From the NCBI GenBank assembly GCA_047639615.1, contig JBLIOL010000093.1, forward strand, positions 1 to 16,531: a DNA stretch of 16,531 nucleotides. The letters are read 5' to 3'. The notes beneath the pieces were generated by a model, which saw only the letters and a list, made by a program, of their open reading frames with translations, had not been told where the DNA came from and searched no databases. Each line of letters begins with the position of its first letter. The stretch's first letter is position 1. This DNA comes from CAYWNK01 sp047639615 (GTDB taxonomy: Bacteria > Planctomycetota > UBA1135 > GCA-002686595). Shown one piece after another: positions 7,823-15,584 of this stretch. The position numbers and the translations under genes were made by a program.

Positions 7823-8038
7823 GTGGCTGACGCTCCCCAAGACCCCCCCGGCAAAAAGCCCTCTCGCAAGGGCTTCCTGCTCCGCCTACCCCCTGAGCTC
7901 CTAGCCGAGCTCAAGGGCTGGGCGGCCCAGGATCTGCGCAGTCTGAATGGCCAAATTGAATTCCTACTGCGCGACTCGCTACGACGGCGAAAGGGCACAA
8001 GGGACCACGAAACAGGGCAAATAAGCGAACCGGACTAG
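7823..8038 (+). CDS. Small Arc-like ribbon-helix-helix DNA-binding protein
   Basis: 71 residues from a GTG start 9 nt after the SPFH stop, so very likely co-transcribed with it. After a basic linker (KKPSRKG, 11-17) comes the beta-strand GFLLRLP (17-23), then helix A (PELLAELKGWAAQDL, 24-38) and helix B (SLNGQIEFLLRDSLRRR, 40-56), a textbook ribbon-helix-helix fold of the Arc/MetJ class. Such proteins dimerise and contact the DNA major groove with alternate strand residues, here probably Leu19 and Arg21. It has no toxin partner and is better seen as an autoregulator of the SPFH unit acting at the upstream palindrome; that target is inference. The C-terminus after residue 57 looks disordered. 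An antitoxin role is a weaker alternative. Confidence 0.85.
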   Translation: MADAPQDPPGKKPSRKGFLLRLPPELLAELKGWAAQDLRSLNGQIEFLLRDSLRRRKGTRDHETGQISEPD

Positions 8039-8045
8039 GCGAATC

Positions 8046-8075
8046 GGGCGCAGCGGGAACCGGCCCGCTGCGCCC
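8046..8075 (+). terminator. Hairpin terminator after the SPFH-RHH unit
   Basis: A perfect 12-bp stem (GGGCGCAGCGGG with CCCGCTGCGCCC) and a 6-nt loop AACCGG, beginning 7 nt after the RHH stop codon. There is no U-run after it, so it may act as an RNA 3'-end stabiliser or need another factor, but its position fits a transcription stop. Confidence 0.6.
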
Positions 8076-8159
8076 TCCTGAATCTAAGTACCTGTGCTAG
8101 TTTGTTCTGCCCCGCGTCGCGCACATCCCCGCGCGCATCCTCTCACCCAGCGAACTAGC

Positions 8160-10700
8160 ATGCAGAGCTTCCCCAGCTTCCTGATTCTCGGCTCCGTCCT
8201 CTTGTCGGCGCCCACCCTTGCGCAGAGCAGCACGTCACTTCCCACGCGCGCTCCGCACTTCGTCGAGACACCCGGCGAACTCGAGTTCCGCGGCGTCATG
8301 ATCGCGCGACCCTTGCAGACCGGCGAAGGTGAGACCTACGGCATAAGCGAGACCGAATTGGCCCAACGCGCCGAGCAAGCCCTCGTGCAGCTCGGTGCCT
8401 ACCAGATCATCAAGCACGTGAGCGACACGGACGAGTACCTCTTCCAGGTCCCCGTGGACCAGGACGAGAACAGCGTCGCCACAGCACTGCTTGCCGCAGG
8501 CAACTTTCAGTACGTGGAGCCGGACTGGATGTCCTATCCCATCAGCTGCCCGAACGACACGCAGTTCGGTAGCCAGTGGCACCACGATGCTAACCACTTC
8601 GAATCCTGCGACGGTTGGAACACGCACACCGGTGACCCGAGCACCGTGGTCGCCATCTGCGACACGGGACTGCGCACCACCCACGTGGATTTCCAACAGC
8701 ATCGCCAAGAGGGCTACAACGCGGTGGACATGCTCTGGGAAAACTCGGGCGGCGACATTTCCGACGTCCACGGCCACGGCACCCTGACCTCCGGTTGCGC
8801 CGCAGCAAACGGCGACAACGGCATCGGCGTGAGCGGCATGGGCTGGAACCTCGGCCACCGCATCATGAAGGTCTCGAACGACCCTAGCGGAAGCTCCTCC
8901 ATCTCCACCCTAACCCTCGCCGCACGCACGGCCGTGGACCAGGGCGATCGCGTGGCTAGCGTCAGCTACAGCGGCGTGACCTCAGCCAGCGTCGACACCA
9001 CCGGTCAATACCTGCGCGCCAACGCTGGCCTCTTAGTCTGGGCCGCAGGCAACGCCGGCACCCAACTCAACGGCAACCGCGACGACGCGGTCATCATTGT
9101 GGGCGCCACGACCATCTCGGACAGCCTCTCCGGCTTCTCGAACTTCGGTCCCCTCGTGGACTTGGTGGCCCCCGGCTCCGCCGTCTTCACCACCAGCAGC
9201 GGCGGCGACAACAGCTACGCGTCCGTCAGCGGTACGAGCTTCTCCTGCCCCCTAACCGCCGGTCTGTGCGCGCTGATCTTCTCTTCGAACCCCAGCCTGA
9301 CCCCGGATGAGGTCGAGCAGATCCTGCGCAACTCCTGCGACGATCTTGGCTCCGCCGGCCTGGACGACACGTTCGGCTACGGTCGCATCAACCTGAAGCA
9401 GGCCATGGACTTGGCCGCCACGCCCCTGATCATCGGCTTCCCGAACGGGCGCCCCGACCAGATCGACCCCGCCGGCTCCAGCGTGGTTCAGATCACGGCC
9501 GCCGACGGCACCGAAACGCTGATGCCCGGTAGTGGCACGTTCTACCTGGACAGCGGAAACGGCTACGAGAGCACCCCCCTGGTGGAGATCGCCGCCGGAC
9601 TCTTCGAGGCAACTTTTCCGGCCGGCCCCTGCGGCGTCGACCTGGACTACTACTTCAGCTTCACCGCCAGCGTGACGGGTATCATCACCCGCCCCGCAAC
9701 TGCACCGATGGATGTCTACTCGGCCACCGCTGAGACGCCCATCACGCTCCTGAGTGACGACCTCGAAGCCCCCAGCGGCTGGCAGGGCGGCGTCGCAGGC
9801 GACACGGCCACCACCGGTGTTTGGACGCGCGTCGACCCCCTGGGCACGGCCGCCCAACCGGAAGACGATCACTCGAATCCCGGCACCACCGCGTGGGTCA
9901 CAGGTCAGGGCTCCAACGGCGGATCCCTCGGCGAGAACGACGTGGACGGCGGAGTCACCACTCTGCTATCCCCCGTGTATGACGTCACCGCTCTCGGTGA
10001 TCCGGTCATCAGCTACTGGCGTTGGTATAGCAACGGATCCGGCGGCGCCCCCGGCGCGGACGTCTTCGAAGTGGACATTTCCAACGATGCCGGCCTGACT
10101 TGGTCGAGCGTCGAAGTGGTCGGTCCCACCGGCGCCGGCACCAGCGGCGGTTGGATCTCCCACAGCTTCAACGTGGCCAGCATCGTCGCTCCTACGAATA
10201 TGATCCAGATGCGCTTCCGCGCCTCGGACCTGGGTACCGGGTCGATCATCGAAGCAGCCATCGACGACCTCAGTATCTCCGAGAACGGCTGCCCCGACTG
10301 CTGGAGCTACAGCTACTGCGAAGGCCTAGCGAACTCCACCGGTTTGGTAGCCAGCATCAGCGCTAGCGGCAGCTTGGTGGTGAGCGATAACAGCTTCACC
10401 CTCAACGCGGCTGACGTGCCCGCGGGCGAGAACGGCATCTTCTTCTACGGCGGTAGCCAAACCACCCTGCCCTTCGGCAACGGTGTGCGCTGCGTCGGAG
10501 GCACGCTCTATCGCCTGCCGGTAGTATCCGCCTCTGGCATGGGCACGGTCAGCTACACGCCGAACCTCGCCAGCCCGCCCCTGGGTGGCCAGATCACGGC
10601 CGGCTCCACCTGGAACTTCCAGCTCTGGTACCGCGATCCCTCCGCCGGTGGCGCCAACTACAACGCAACGGAAGGCCTCTCGGTCATCTTTTGCCCGTAG
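8160..10700 (+). CDS. Secreted subtilisin-like (S8) serine protease with C-terminal surface domain, copy 1
   Basis: 846 residues from the ATG at 8160, chosen because it starts a clean signal peptide (cleavage after TLA, residue 21); the frame is open up to a GTG at 8094 but the extra residues are charged and Arg-rich. Residues ~30-122 look like a pro-region (YLFQVPVD ... FQYVEPDW). The S8 domain (~125-417) has Asp168 (AICDTG), His206 (GHGT), oxyanion Asn298 (WAAGN) and Ser360 (GTSFSCP), so it should be active. Then follow an Ig-like linker (~425-520), a beta-sandwich resembling domains appended to secreted metalloproteases (~530-710), and a C-terminal domain (711-846) opening with CPDCW and closing with FCP. 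Many Cys suggest disulphides. It probably digests extracellular protein. A near twin follows in tandem. No Shine-Dalgarno is visible. Confidence 0.9.
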   Translation: MQSFPSFLILGSVLLSAPTLAQSSTSLPTRAPHFVETPGELEFRGVMIARPLQTGEGETYGISETELAQRAEQALVQLGAYQIIKHVSDTDEYLFQVPVDQDENSVATALLAAGNFQYVEPDWMSYPISCPNDTQFGSQWHHDANHFESCDGWNTHTGDPSTVVAICDTGLRTTHVDFQQHRQEGYNAVDMLWENSGGDISDVHGHGTLTSGCAAANGDNGIGVSGMGWNLGHRIMKVSNDPSGSSSISTLTLAARTAVDQGDRVASVSYSGVTSASVDTTGQYLRANAGLLVWAAGNAGTQLNGNRDDAVIIVGATTISDSLSGFSNFGPLVDLVAPGSAVFTTSSGGDNSYASVSGTSFSCPLTAGLCALIFSSNPSLTPDEVEQILRNSCDDLGSAGLDDTFGYGRINLKQAMDLAATPLIIGFPNGRPDQIDPAGSSVVQITAADGTETLMPGSGTFYLDSGNGYESTPLVEIAAGLFEATFPAGPCGVDLDYYFSFTASVTGIITRPATAPMDVYSATAETPITLLSDDLEAPSGWQGGVAGDTATTGVWTRVDPLGTAAQPEDDHSNPGTTAWVTGQGSNGGSLGENDVDGGVTTLLSPVYDVTALGDPVISYWRWYSNGSGGAPGADVFEVDISNDAGLTWSSVEVVGPTGAGTSGGWISHSFNVASIVAPTNMIQMRFRASDLGTGSIIEAAIDDLSISENGCPDCWSYSYCEGLANSTGLVASISASGSLVVSDNSFTLNAADVPAGENGIFFYGGSQTTLPFGNGVRCVGGTLYRLPVVSASGMGTVSYTPNLASPPLGGQITAGSTWNFQLWYRDPSAGGANYNATEGLSVIFCP

Positions 10701-10722
10701 TTGAGTCGTTCCCTTGGTAGAT

Positions 10723-10767
10723 AGGGCTCCGCGCCGCTTGCTCCACGAGCAAGTAGCGCGGAGCCCT
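10723..10767 (+). terminator. Long hairpin between the two subtilase genes
   Basis: Outer 12-bp perfect stem (AGGGCTCCGCGC with GCGCGGAGCCCT), a 2x2 internal loop, then an inner 7-bp stem (CTTGCTC/GAGCAAG) with loop CAC. It begins 22 nt past the first protease's stop. The downstream run CTCTACAATTC is not a U-tract. It probably separates the two protease transcripts. Confidence 0.6.
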
Positions 10768-10768
10768 C

Positions 10769-10774
10769 TACAAT
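10769..10774 (+). promoter_or_regulatory. Candidate -10 element (TACAAT) of the second subtilase gene
   Basis: TACAAT is one base from the -10 consensus and lies directly after the hairpin, 41 nt before the ATG at 10816. No convincing -35 box is seen; the hairpin occupies that place. It suggests the second protease has its own promoter. Confidence 0.3.
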
Positions 10775-10815
10775 TCGGAGCCCCGCATCGGACCTCTCAC
10801 CCAACTTCCCCAAGC

Positions 10816-13359
10816 ATGATGCTCCACCCCAGCAGTCTTCTCCTCGCCGCCGTCCTCCTGACGGCACCGGCCCTCGCACAGAGCGGCGCCACGCCCCCCA
10901 CGCGCGCCCCCTTGTACGCAGAGATCCCCGGCGAACTGGAGTTCCGCGGCGTGCTGAACGCGCGCCCTCTGCAGCCCGGATCGGGCGAGATCTACGGGAT
11001 CAGCGAGCTCGAAGTAAGCCAGCGCGCGGCCGCCGCCGTGTTGCAGTTGGGCAGCTACAAGCTGCTGACCTACGTGGCCGCCACGGATGAGTACCTCTTC
11101 CAGGTACCCGAAGGCTTGAACGAAAACGAGGTAGCCCAAGCGCTCATGACAGCGGGCAACTTCCAGTACGTGGAGCCCGACTGGCTGTCCTATCCCATCA
11201 GCTGCCCGAACGACACCCAGTTCGGCAACCAGTGGCACCACAACGCCAATCACTTCGAATCCTGCGATGGCTGGAACGTGCACACGGGCAACCCGAGCAC
11301 CGTGGTCGCCATCTGCGACACCGGCCTGCGCGCCTCCCATGTGGATTTCCAGCAGCATCGCCAGGAGGGCTACAACGCAGTGGACCAGCTTTGGGAGAAC
11401 TCCGGCGGCGACATCACGGACATCAACGGCCACGGCACACAAACTTCCGGATGCGCCGCGGCCAACGGTGACAACGGCATCGGCGTGAGCGGCATGGGCT
11501 GGAATCTAGGCCACCGCATCATGAAGGTCTCGAACTCCTCCGGCGGTGGTTCCGCGATCTCGACCCTGACCCACGCCGCACGCACCGCATCCGACGTGGG
11601 CGACAAGGTGGCCAGCGTCAGCTACAGCGGCGTAAGCTCCAGCAGCAGCATCAACACCACGGGCCAGTACCTGCGCGCCAACGGTGGCCTCTTGGTCTGG
11701 GCCGCGGGCAACGCCAGCAGCCAACTCAACGGCAACCGCGACGACGCGGTCATCGTGGTCGGCGCGACAACCATCGGCGACAACCTCTCGGGCTTTTCCA
11801 ACTACGGTCACCTTGTGGACCTAGTGGCCCCCGGTACCGACATCTTCACCACCAGCGCTAACGGCAACAACAGCTATGCCACCGTTAGCGGCACGAGCTT
11901 TTCCTGCCCCCTGACCGCTGGCCTGTGCGCTCTGATCTTCTCCTTGAACCCCGGCTTGACCCCTGATGAGGTCGAGCAGGTGCTGCGAGATTCCTGCGAT
12001 GACCTGGGCGCCCCCGGACTGGACGACACCTTCGGCTACGGTCGCATCAACCTGAAGCAGGCCATGGCTCTGGCCCAGACGCCGCTCAACATAGCCTTCC
12101 CGAGCGGGCGTCCCGATCAGGTGGACCCGGCCGGTTTGAGCACGATCCAGATCACCGCAGTGGACGGCACGGACACCCTGCTGGCTGGAAGTGGCACCTT
12201 CTACCTGGACCGCGGCAACGGCTACGAGAGCAGCCCTCTGGTAGAGATCGCCGCCGGCCTATTCGAGGCGACCTTCCCCGCCGGCCCCTGCGGCGCGGAC
12301 CTGGATTACTACTTCAGCTTCACCGCCAACCTAGCGGGCATCATGACCGTGCCGGCAACGGCCCCGGTCGATGTCTACTCAGCCACAGCCGAGACCAACA
12401 TCATCCTGCTGGCAGATGATATGGAAGCTCCCAGCGGATGGGTCGGTGGCGTCGCCGGCGACACGGCCACCACTGGCCTGTGGACCCGCGTGAACCCCAT
12501 CGGCACCGCCGCCGCGCCGGAGGACGACCACTCAAGCCCCGGCACCCTTGCCTGGGTCACAGGCCAAGGTTCCGTCGGCGGAAACGTCGGCCAGAACGAC
12601 GTGGATGGCGGCATCACCACCCTGCTCTCGCCGGTCTACGATCTCACCTCCATCAGCGATCCGATCATCAGCTACTGGCGTTGGTACAACAACGGCGCCG
12701 GCCCTCATCCGGGCACTGACATCTTCGAGGTGGATATCTCGAACGACGCAGGCCTGACCTGGTCGAGCGTGGAAGTGGTTGGCCCCACGGGCGCCGACAC
12801 CCGCGGTGGTTGGATCTCGTACAGCTTCAACGTGGCCAGCATCGTCACTCCCACCGACATGATCCAGATGCGCTTCCGCGCCTCTGATCTGGGTACTGGG
12901 TCGGCCGTTGAAGCCGGCATCGACGACCTTGCCATCTCGGAGACGGGCTGCCCCGACTGCTGGAGCTACGGCTACTGCCAGGGCCTGGCCAACTCAACGG
13001 GCTCCGTCGCCGGCATCAATGCGAGCGGTAGCTTGGTGGTGACGGACAACAACTTCACTCTGAACGCCAACAATGTGCCCGCGGGCCAGAACGGCATCTT
13101 CTTCTACGGTGCAGGTCAAACCAGCCTGCCCTTCGGCAACGGCATTCGCTGCGTGGACGGAACGCTCTACCGCTTGCCGGTAGTGACCGCTTCCAACGCA
13201 GGCACGGTCAACTACACACCTGACCTTACGAGTCCGCCCCAGGGCGGGCAGATCATTGCCGGCTCCACCTGGAACTTCCAGCTCTGGTACCGCGACCCCG
13301 CCGCCGGCGGTGCCAACTACAACGCCACCGAAGGCCTCGCGGTCACCTTCTGCCCGTAG
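10816..13359 (+). CDS. Secreted subtilisin-like (S8) serine protease with C-terminal surface domain, copy 2
   Basis: 847 residues, a tandem paralogue of the preceding gene with the same domain order. The start is ATG at 10816 (a second ATG follows at once), giving a signal peptide cut after ALA (residue 21); the frame is open further upstream but those codons lie in the hairpin. The catalytic set is intact: Asp168 (AICDTG), His206 (GHGT), Asn299 (WAAGN), Ser361 (GTSFSCP). Against copy 1, residues 121-240 differ at 12 positions by my count, and one residue is inserted near 270-275. Signal and pro-regions vary more. The end domain (CPDCW ... FCP) is kept. Role as for copy 1: extracellular proteolysis; different specificity is possible but not shown. 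Own hairpin downstream, no Shine-Dalgarno. Confidence 0.9.
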   Translation: MMLHPSSLLLAAVLLTAPALAQSGATPPTRAPLYAEIPGELEFRGVLNARPLQPGSGEIYGISELEVSQRAAAAVLQLGSYKLLTYVAATDEYLFQVPEGLNENEVAQALMTAGNFQYVEPDWLSYPISCPNDTQFGNQWHHNANHFESCDGWNVHTGNPSTVVAICDTGLRASHVDFQQHRQEGYNAVDQLWENSGGDITDINGHGTQTSGCAAANGDNGIGVSGMGWNLGHRIMKVSNSSGGGSAISTLTHAARTASDVGDKVASVSYSGVSSSSSINTTGQYLRANGGLLVWAAGNASSQLNGNRDDAVIVVGATTIGDNLSGFSNYGHLVDLVAPGTDIFTTSANGNNSYATVSGTSFSCPLTAGLCALIFSLNPGLTPDEVEQVLRDSCDDLGAPGLDDTFGYGRINLKQAMALAQTPLNIAFPSGRPDQVDPAGLSTIQITAVDGTDTLLAGSGTFYLDRGNGYESSPLVEIAAGLFEATFPAGPCGADLDYYFSFTANLAGIMTVPATAPVDVYSATAETNIILLADDMEAPSGWVGGVAGDTATTGLWTRVNPIGTAAAPEDDHSSPGTLAWVTGQGSVGGNVGQNDVDGGITTLLSPVYDLTSISDPIISYWRWYNNGAGPHPGTDIFEVDISNDAGLTWSSVEVVGPTGADTRGGWISYSFNVASIVTPTDMIQMRFRASDLGTGSAVEAGIDDLAISETGCPDCWSYGYCQGLANSTGSVAGINASGSLVVTDNNFTLNANNVPAGQNGIFFYGAGQTSLPFGNGIRCVDGTLYRLPVVTASNAGTVNYTPDLTSPPQGGQIIAGSTWNFQLWYRDPAAGGANYNATEGLAVTFCP

Positions 13360-13382
13360 GACTCACCGGGTACAGAAACCAC

Positions 13383-13421
13383 AGGAAGGTGCTGCGCCCG
13401 CCACGGGCGCAGCACCTTCCT
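13383..13421 (+). terminator. Very stable hairpin after the second subtilase
   Basis: A perfect 18-bp stem, opening AGGAAGGTGCTG and closing CAGCACCTTCCT, around the 3-nt loop CCA, followed by TACGTCTCAG. It starts 23 nt after the stop codon. The strongest hairpin in the window and very likely a transcription terminator despite lacking a long U-run. Confidence 0.75.
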
Positions 13422-13493
13422 TACGTCTCAGTCAGCAGTACCTTGCGCCCCACCTTGACGTGAGCCATCCTGCTCAAGTCCGCCCTCCCAGTG

Positions 13494-13517
13494 CCCCTGC
13501 CTACCCCTGCCTACCCC
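13494..13517 (+). repeat. 10-bp tandem repeat in the leader of the arylsulfotransferase-like gene
   Basis: CCCCTGCCTA occurs twice head to tail and is followed by a further CCCC, 2.4 units in all, ending 9 nt before the ATG at 13527. It occupies the place where a ribosome site would be. It may be slippage or a translation element. Confidence 0.5.
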
Positions 13518-13526
13518 ATCAACCCC

Positions 13527-15038
13527 ATGCGTCTCTTCGCACTACTTCTCTGCCTTTCCCCCATGGCGACGGCCGCCGTCCAAGATGAGGCGGCTCCCGA
13601 GCGCCCCGGCTTTCTCTCCTATGAGGAAGGCGACCCTGAGTTGGTGCGCGGCTTGCGGCAACACAAGGAGGGCGCGAGCGATGGCTACATCCTGATGGCA
13701 CCTTTGAACGCCGAGACCACCTACCTGCTCGACCGGGAGGGCGAAGTGGTGCATAGCTGGCCCACGGACTCCTCCCCCGGCGGCGGGACGTATCTCCTCG
13801 AGAACGGCAACCTGCTGCGCTGTGGCCGCGAAGACGACAAGCCGGCCTTCCGCGGCGGCGGCATCGGCGGTCGGCTGCAGCTCATCGCTCCCGATGGAAC
13901 CCTGCTCTGGAACTGGCGCCTGGCGGACGAGAATCAACACCAACACCACGACGTGGAGCCCCTGCCCAATGGCAATGTGCTCTTGATTTCCTGGGAGCGC
14001 CTCTCCCAACGGGACGCCATGCTGGCGGGTCGCGATAAGAACCAGGTGGGCAAGGCCGGCCTGTGGCCCGACATGGTGCTCGAGGTCAAGCCCGTACTAC
14101 CCGACGGTGCAGAGATCGTCTGGGAGTGGCATGTGATGGACCATCTGGTTCAGGATGCCAACGAAGATCGCCTGCACTTCGGCTACCCCGCCGACCATCC
14201 CGGTCTGGTGGACATCAACGTGGAGCACCGCGATGCAGCGCCGCTCTCCGCCGCCCAACGGAAGTCCATCGCGGCGCGCAATGAGGGAATGGAAGCACTC
14301 GGCTATGTGGGCGGCGACGAAGAGCCCGATGACGAGGACCTCGCCCAGCTCGACAAGTCAGGTGATTGGATGCATACGAACGCCATCGCCTACGACGCGG
14401 AGTACGACCTGATCATGCTCTCGAGCCCGGAGCTCAATGAGATCTTCATCATCGATCACTCTACCACCACCGCCGAGGCCGCCACGAATGAAGGCGGCCG
14501 CTACGGCCACGGCGGCGATCTGCTCTGGCGCTACGGCAACCCGCGCAACTACGGCGCCGGCACCGACTCCGACAAGCGCCTCTGGTACCAGCACAACCCC
14601 AGCTTCCTGCGCGGGCCGGACGGCGACCTGCGCGTGCTCGTCTACAACAACGGATCCGGCCGGCCGGACAAGAGCTACTCCAGCGTCGAAGAGTTGGTGC
14701 TGCCCTTCGACCCGGAGAGCGGCTTCCAGCTAACGCAAGGCGCAGCCTATGGACCGAGCCAACCGGCCTGGTCCTACTCCAACCCTGAAGGCTTCTACTC
14801 GGCGTTCATCTCCGGTTGCGAACGGCTGCCCGGCGGCAACACCCTGATCTGCTCGGGCGCTGCCGGTCACATCTTCGAGGTCACTCCCGACGGTGAGGTC
14901 GTCTGGGACTATTACAACACCCTAGGCGGCGAGATCACTCCGCCGGACCACGCAGGTAAGGCACCGCCTAAGGCGCTCTTCCGTGCGCTTCATTACGGAA
15001 CACAGCACGCCGGAGTGCGCAAGCTGCTCGGGCGCTAG
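13527..15038 (+). CDS. Secreted arylsulfotransferase-like (ASST family) beta-propeller protein
   Basis: 503 residues from the ATG at 13527, which begins a signal peptide (MRLFALLLCL, cleavage near residues 16-17); an in-frame GTG at 13491 would add twelve Pro-rich residues and spoil it. The body fits the arylsulfotransferase/PQQ-like propeller family: AETTYLLDREGEVVHSW (62-78), HQHHDVEPLPNGNVLL (138-153), WMHTNAIAYD (281-290), YQHNPSFL (354-361) and LVYNNG (371-376). His140/141, His283 and His356 sit where family members keep conserved His. Known ASSTs move sulfate from a phenolic sulfate donor to a phenol through a His intermediate. An Asp/Glu-rich insert lies at ~262-275. Whether this protein is a true sulfotransferase or a related binding propeller cannot be told. 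It stands alone between a terminator and a decayed region. Confidence 0.8.
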   Translation: MRLFALLLCLSPMATAAVQDEAAPERPGFLSYEEGDPELVRGLRQHKEGASDGYILMAPLNAETTYLLDREGEVVHSWPTDSSPGGGTYLLENGNLLRCGREDDKPAFRGGGIGGRLQLIAPDGTLLWNWRLADENQHQHHDVEPLPNGNVLLISWERLSQRDAMLAGRDKNQVGKAGLWPDMVLEVKPVLPDGAEIVWEWHVMDHLVQDANEDRLHFGYPADHPGLVDINVEHRDAAPLSAAQRKSIAARNEGMEALGYVGGDEEPDDEDLAQLDKSGDWMHTNAIAYDAEYDLIMLSSPELNEIFIIDHSTTTAEAATNEGGRYGHGGDLLWRYGNPRNYGAGTDSDKRLWYQHNPSFLRGPDGDLRVLVYNNGSGRPDKSYSSVEELVLPFDPESGFQLTQGAAYGPSQPAWSYSNPEGFYSAFISGCERLPGGNTLICSGAAGHIFEVTPDGEVVWDYYNTLGGEITPPDHAGKAPPKALFRALHYGTQHAGVRKLLGR

Positions 15039-15074
15039 ACGCGCTCTCCTTGCCTCGGATTGGATCTACCCCGG

Positions 15075-15475
15075 ACACATCGAAGCTCGAAGCAGGGGCC
15101 GTCCACGCCCTCGCTGGCATCCATGCGAGGATCGGCACGTGTCGACTCCTCTCGATCCTGAAATCTACTCGCTGAGCGTGGCTTGGCCGAGCACCTGATG
15201 TCTCGGCAACGGAGTGGGCCTACCTTGCAGCCGACGGCGCCCATGAACGAGGCCTGGCTCAAGGTAGGCAGCCAGCAAGATCGCTGGAAGGACCGCGAAC
15301 ACTTCCTGCGCGCAGCGGCCTGCCCCCATCGCCCAAAGCCCTAGCGATCCATACGCCCAACTGGCCCTAGCTCTGACGCAGTTGCGTCTCGGTCAAGCCG
15401 CCGCCGGAATGGAACCCTCGGCAGCCTTAGATCAACTCATTGTGGACGGTGAGTGGCACGCCAATGATCAGACCG
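15075..15475 (+). pseudogene. Probable decayed gene, coding-like pieces in three frames
   Basis: Three protein-like stretches follow each other in different frames, each cut by a stop: SKLEAGAVHALAGIHARIG near 15080-15137 (stop TGA after ...LKSTR); MNEAWLKVGSQQDRWKDREH from ATG 15243, stopping at 15342-15344; and SDPYAQLALALTQLRLGQAA from about 15343 on, continuing GMEPSAALDQLIVDGEWHA. The last piece has the helical alternation of a TPR-like repeat. A plausible reading is a frameshifted fragment of a repeat-protein C-terminus, but chance open frames in GC-rich DNA are a real alternative. Function not assignable. Confidence 0.3.
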
Positions 15476-15507
15476 CGGGTTCCGGTCGCGGACTGGAACA
15501 GCGCACA

Positions 15508-15543
15508 ACACGCGCGCTAGGGCGCTGTCGCAATCGCGCGTGT
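15508..15543. repeat. Inverted repeat upstream of the orphan lipoprotein gene
   Basis: ACACGCGCG (15508-15516) and CGCGCGTGT (15535-15543) are perfect 9-bp arms with an 18-nt loop. It could be a weak terminator for what was once the gene upstream, or a regulatory site 41 nt before the lipoprotein start. Confidence 0.35.
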
Positions 15544-15584
15544 GGGAGTAGGATCAAGCTTCGCTCTTACTCTCGCTGATAGCC

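Larger units (their letters stand above)
15039..15584. other. 546-bp gap without an intact gene
   Basis: No complete reading frame with good coding character. It contains a probable gene remnant (about 15075-15475) and an inverted repeat (15508-15543), and must hold the promoter of the lipoprotein gene at 15585, though no clear -35/-10 pair stands out. Confidence 0.5.

Noticed and set aside
7823..8038. Toxin-antitoxin module (RHH protein as antitoxin)
   Set aside because: No small toxin gene (ParE, RelE, MazF, PIN type) lies beside it; the only partner is the SPFH gene.
13455..13460. TTGACG as a -35 box for the arylsulfotransferase-like gene
   Set aside because: A good -35 match, but 16-18 nt downstream there is only GC-rich sequence with no -10-like hexamer.
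15382..15579. 65-codon frame as a small gene
   Set aside because: It starts at TTG without a ribosome site, continues a coding-like piece from upstream, and turns Arg-rich at its end; better explained as part of a decayed gene.
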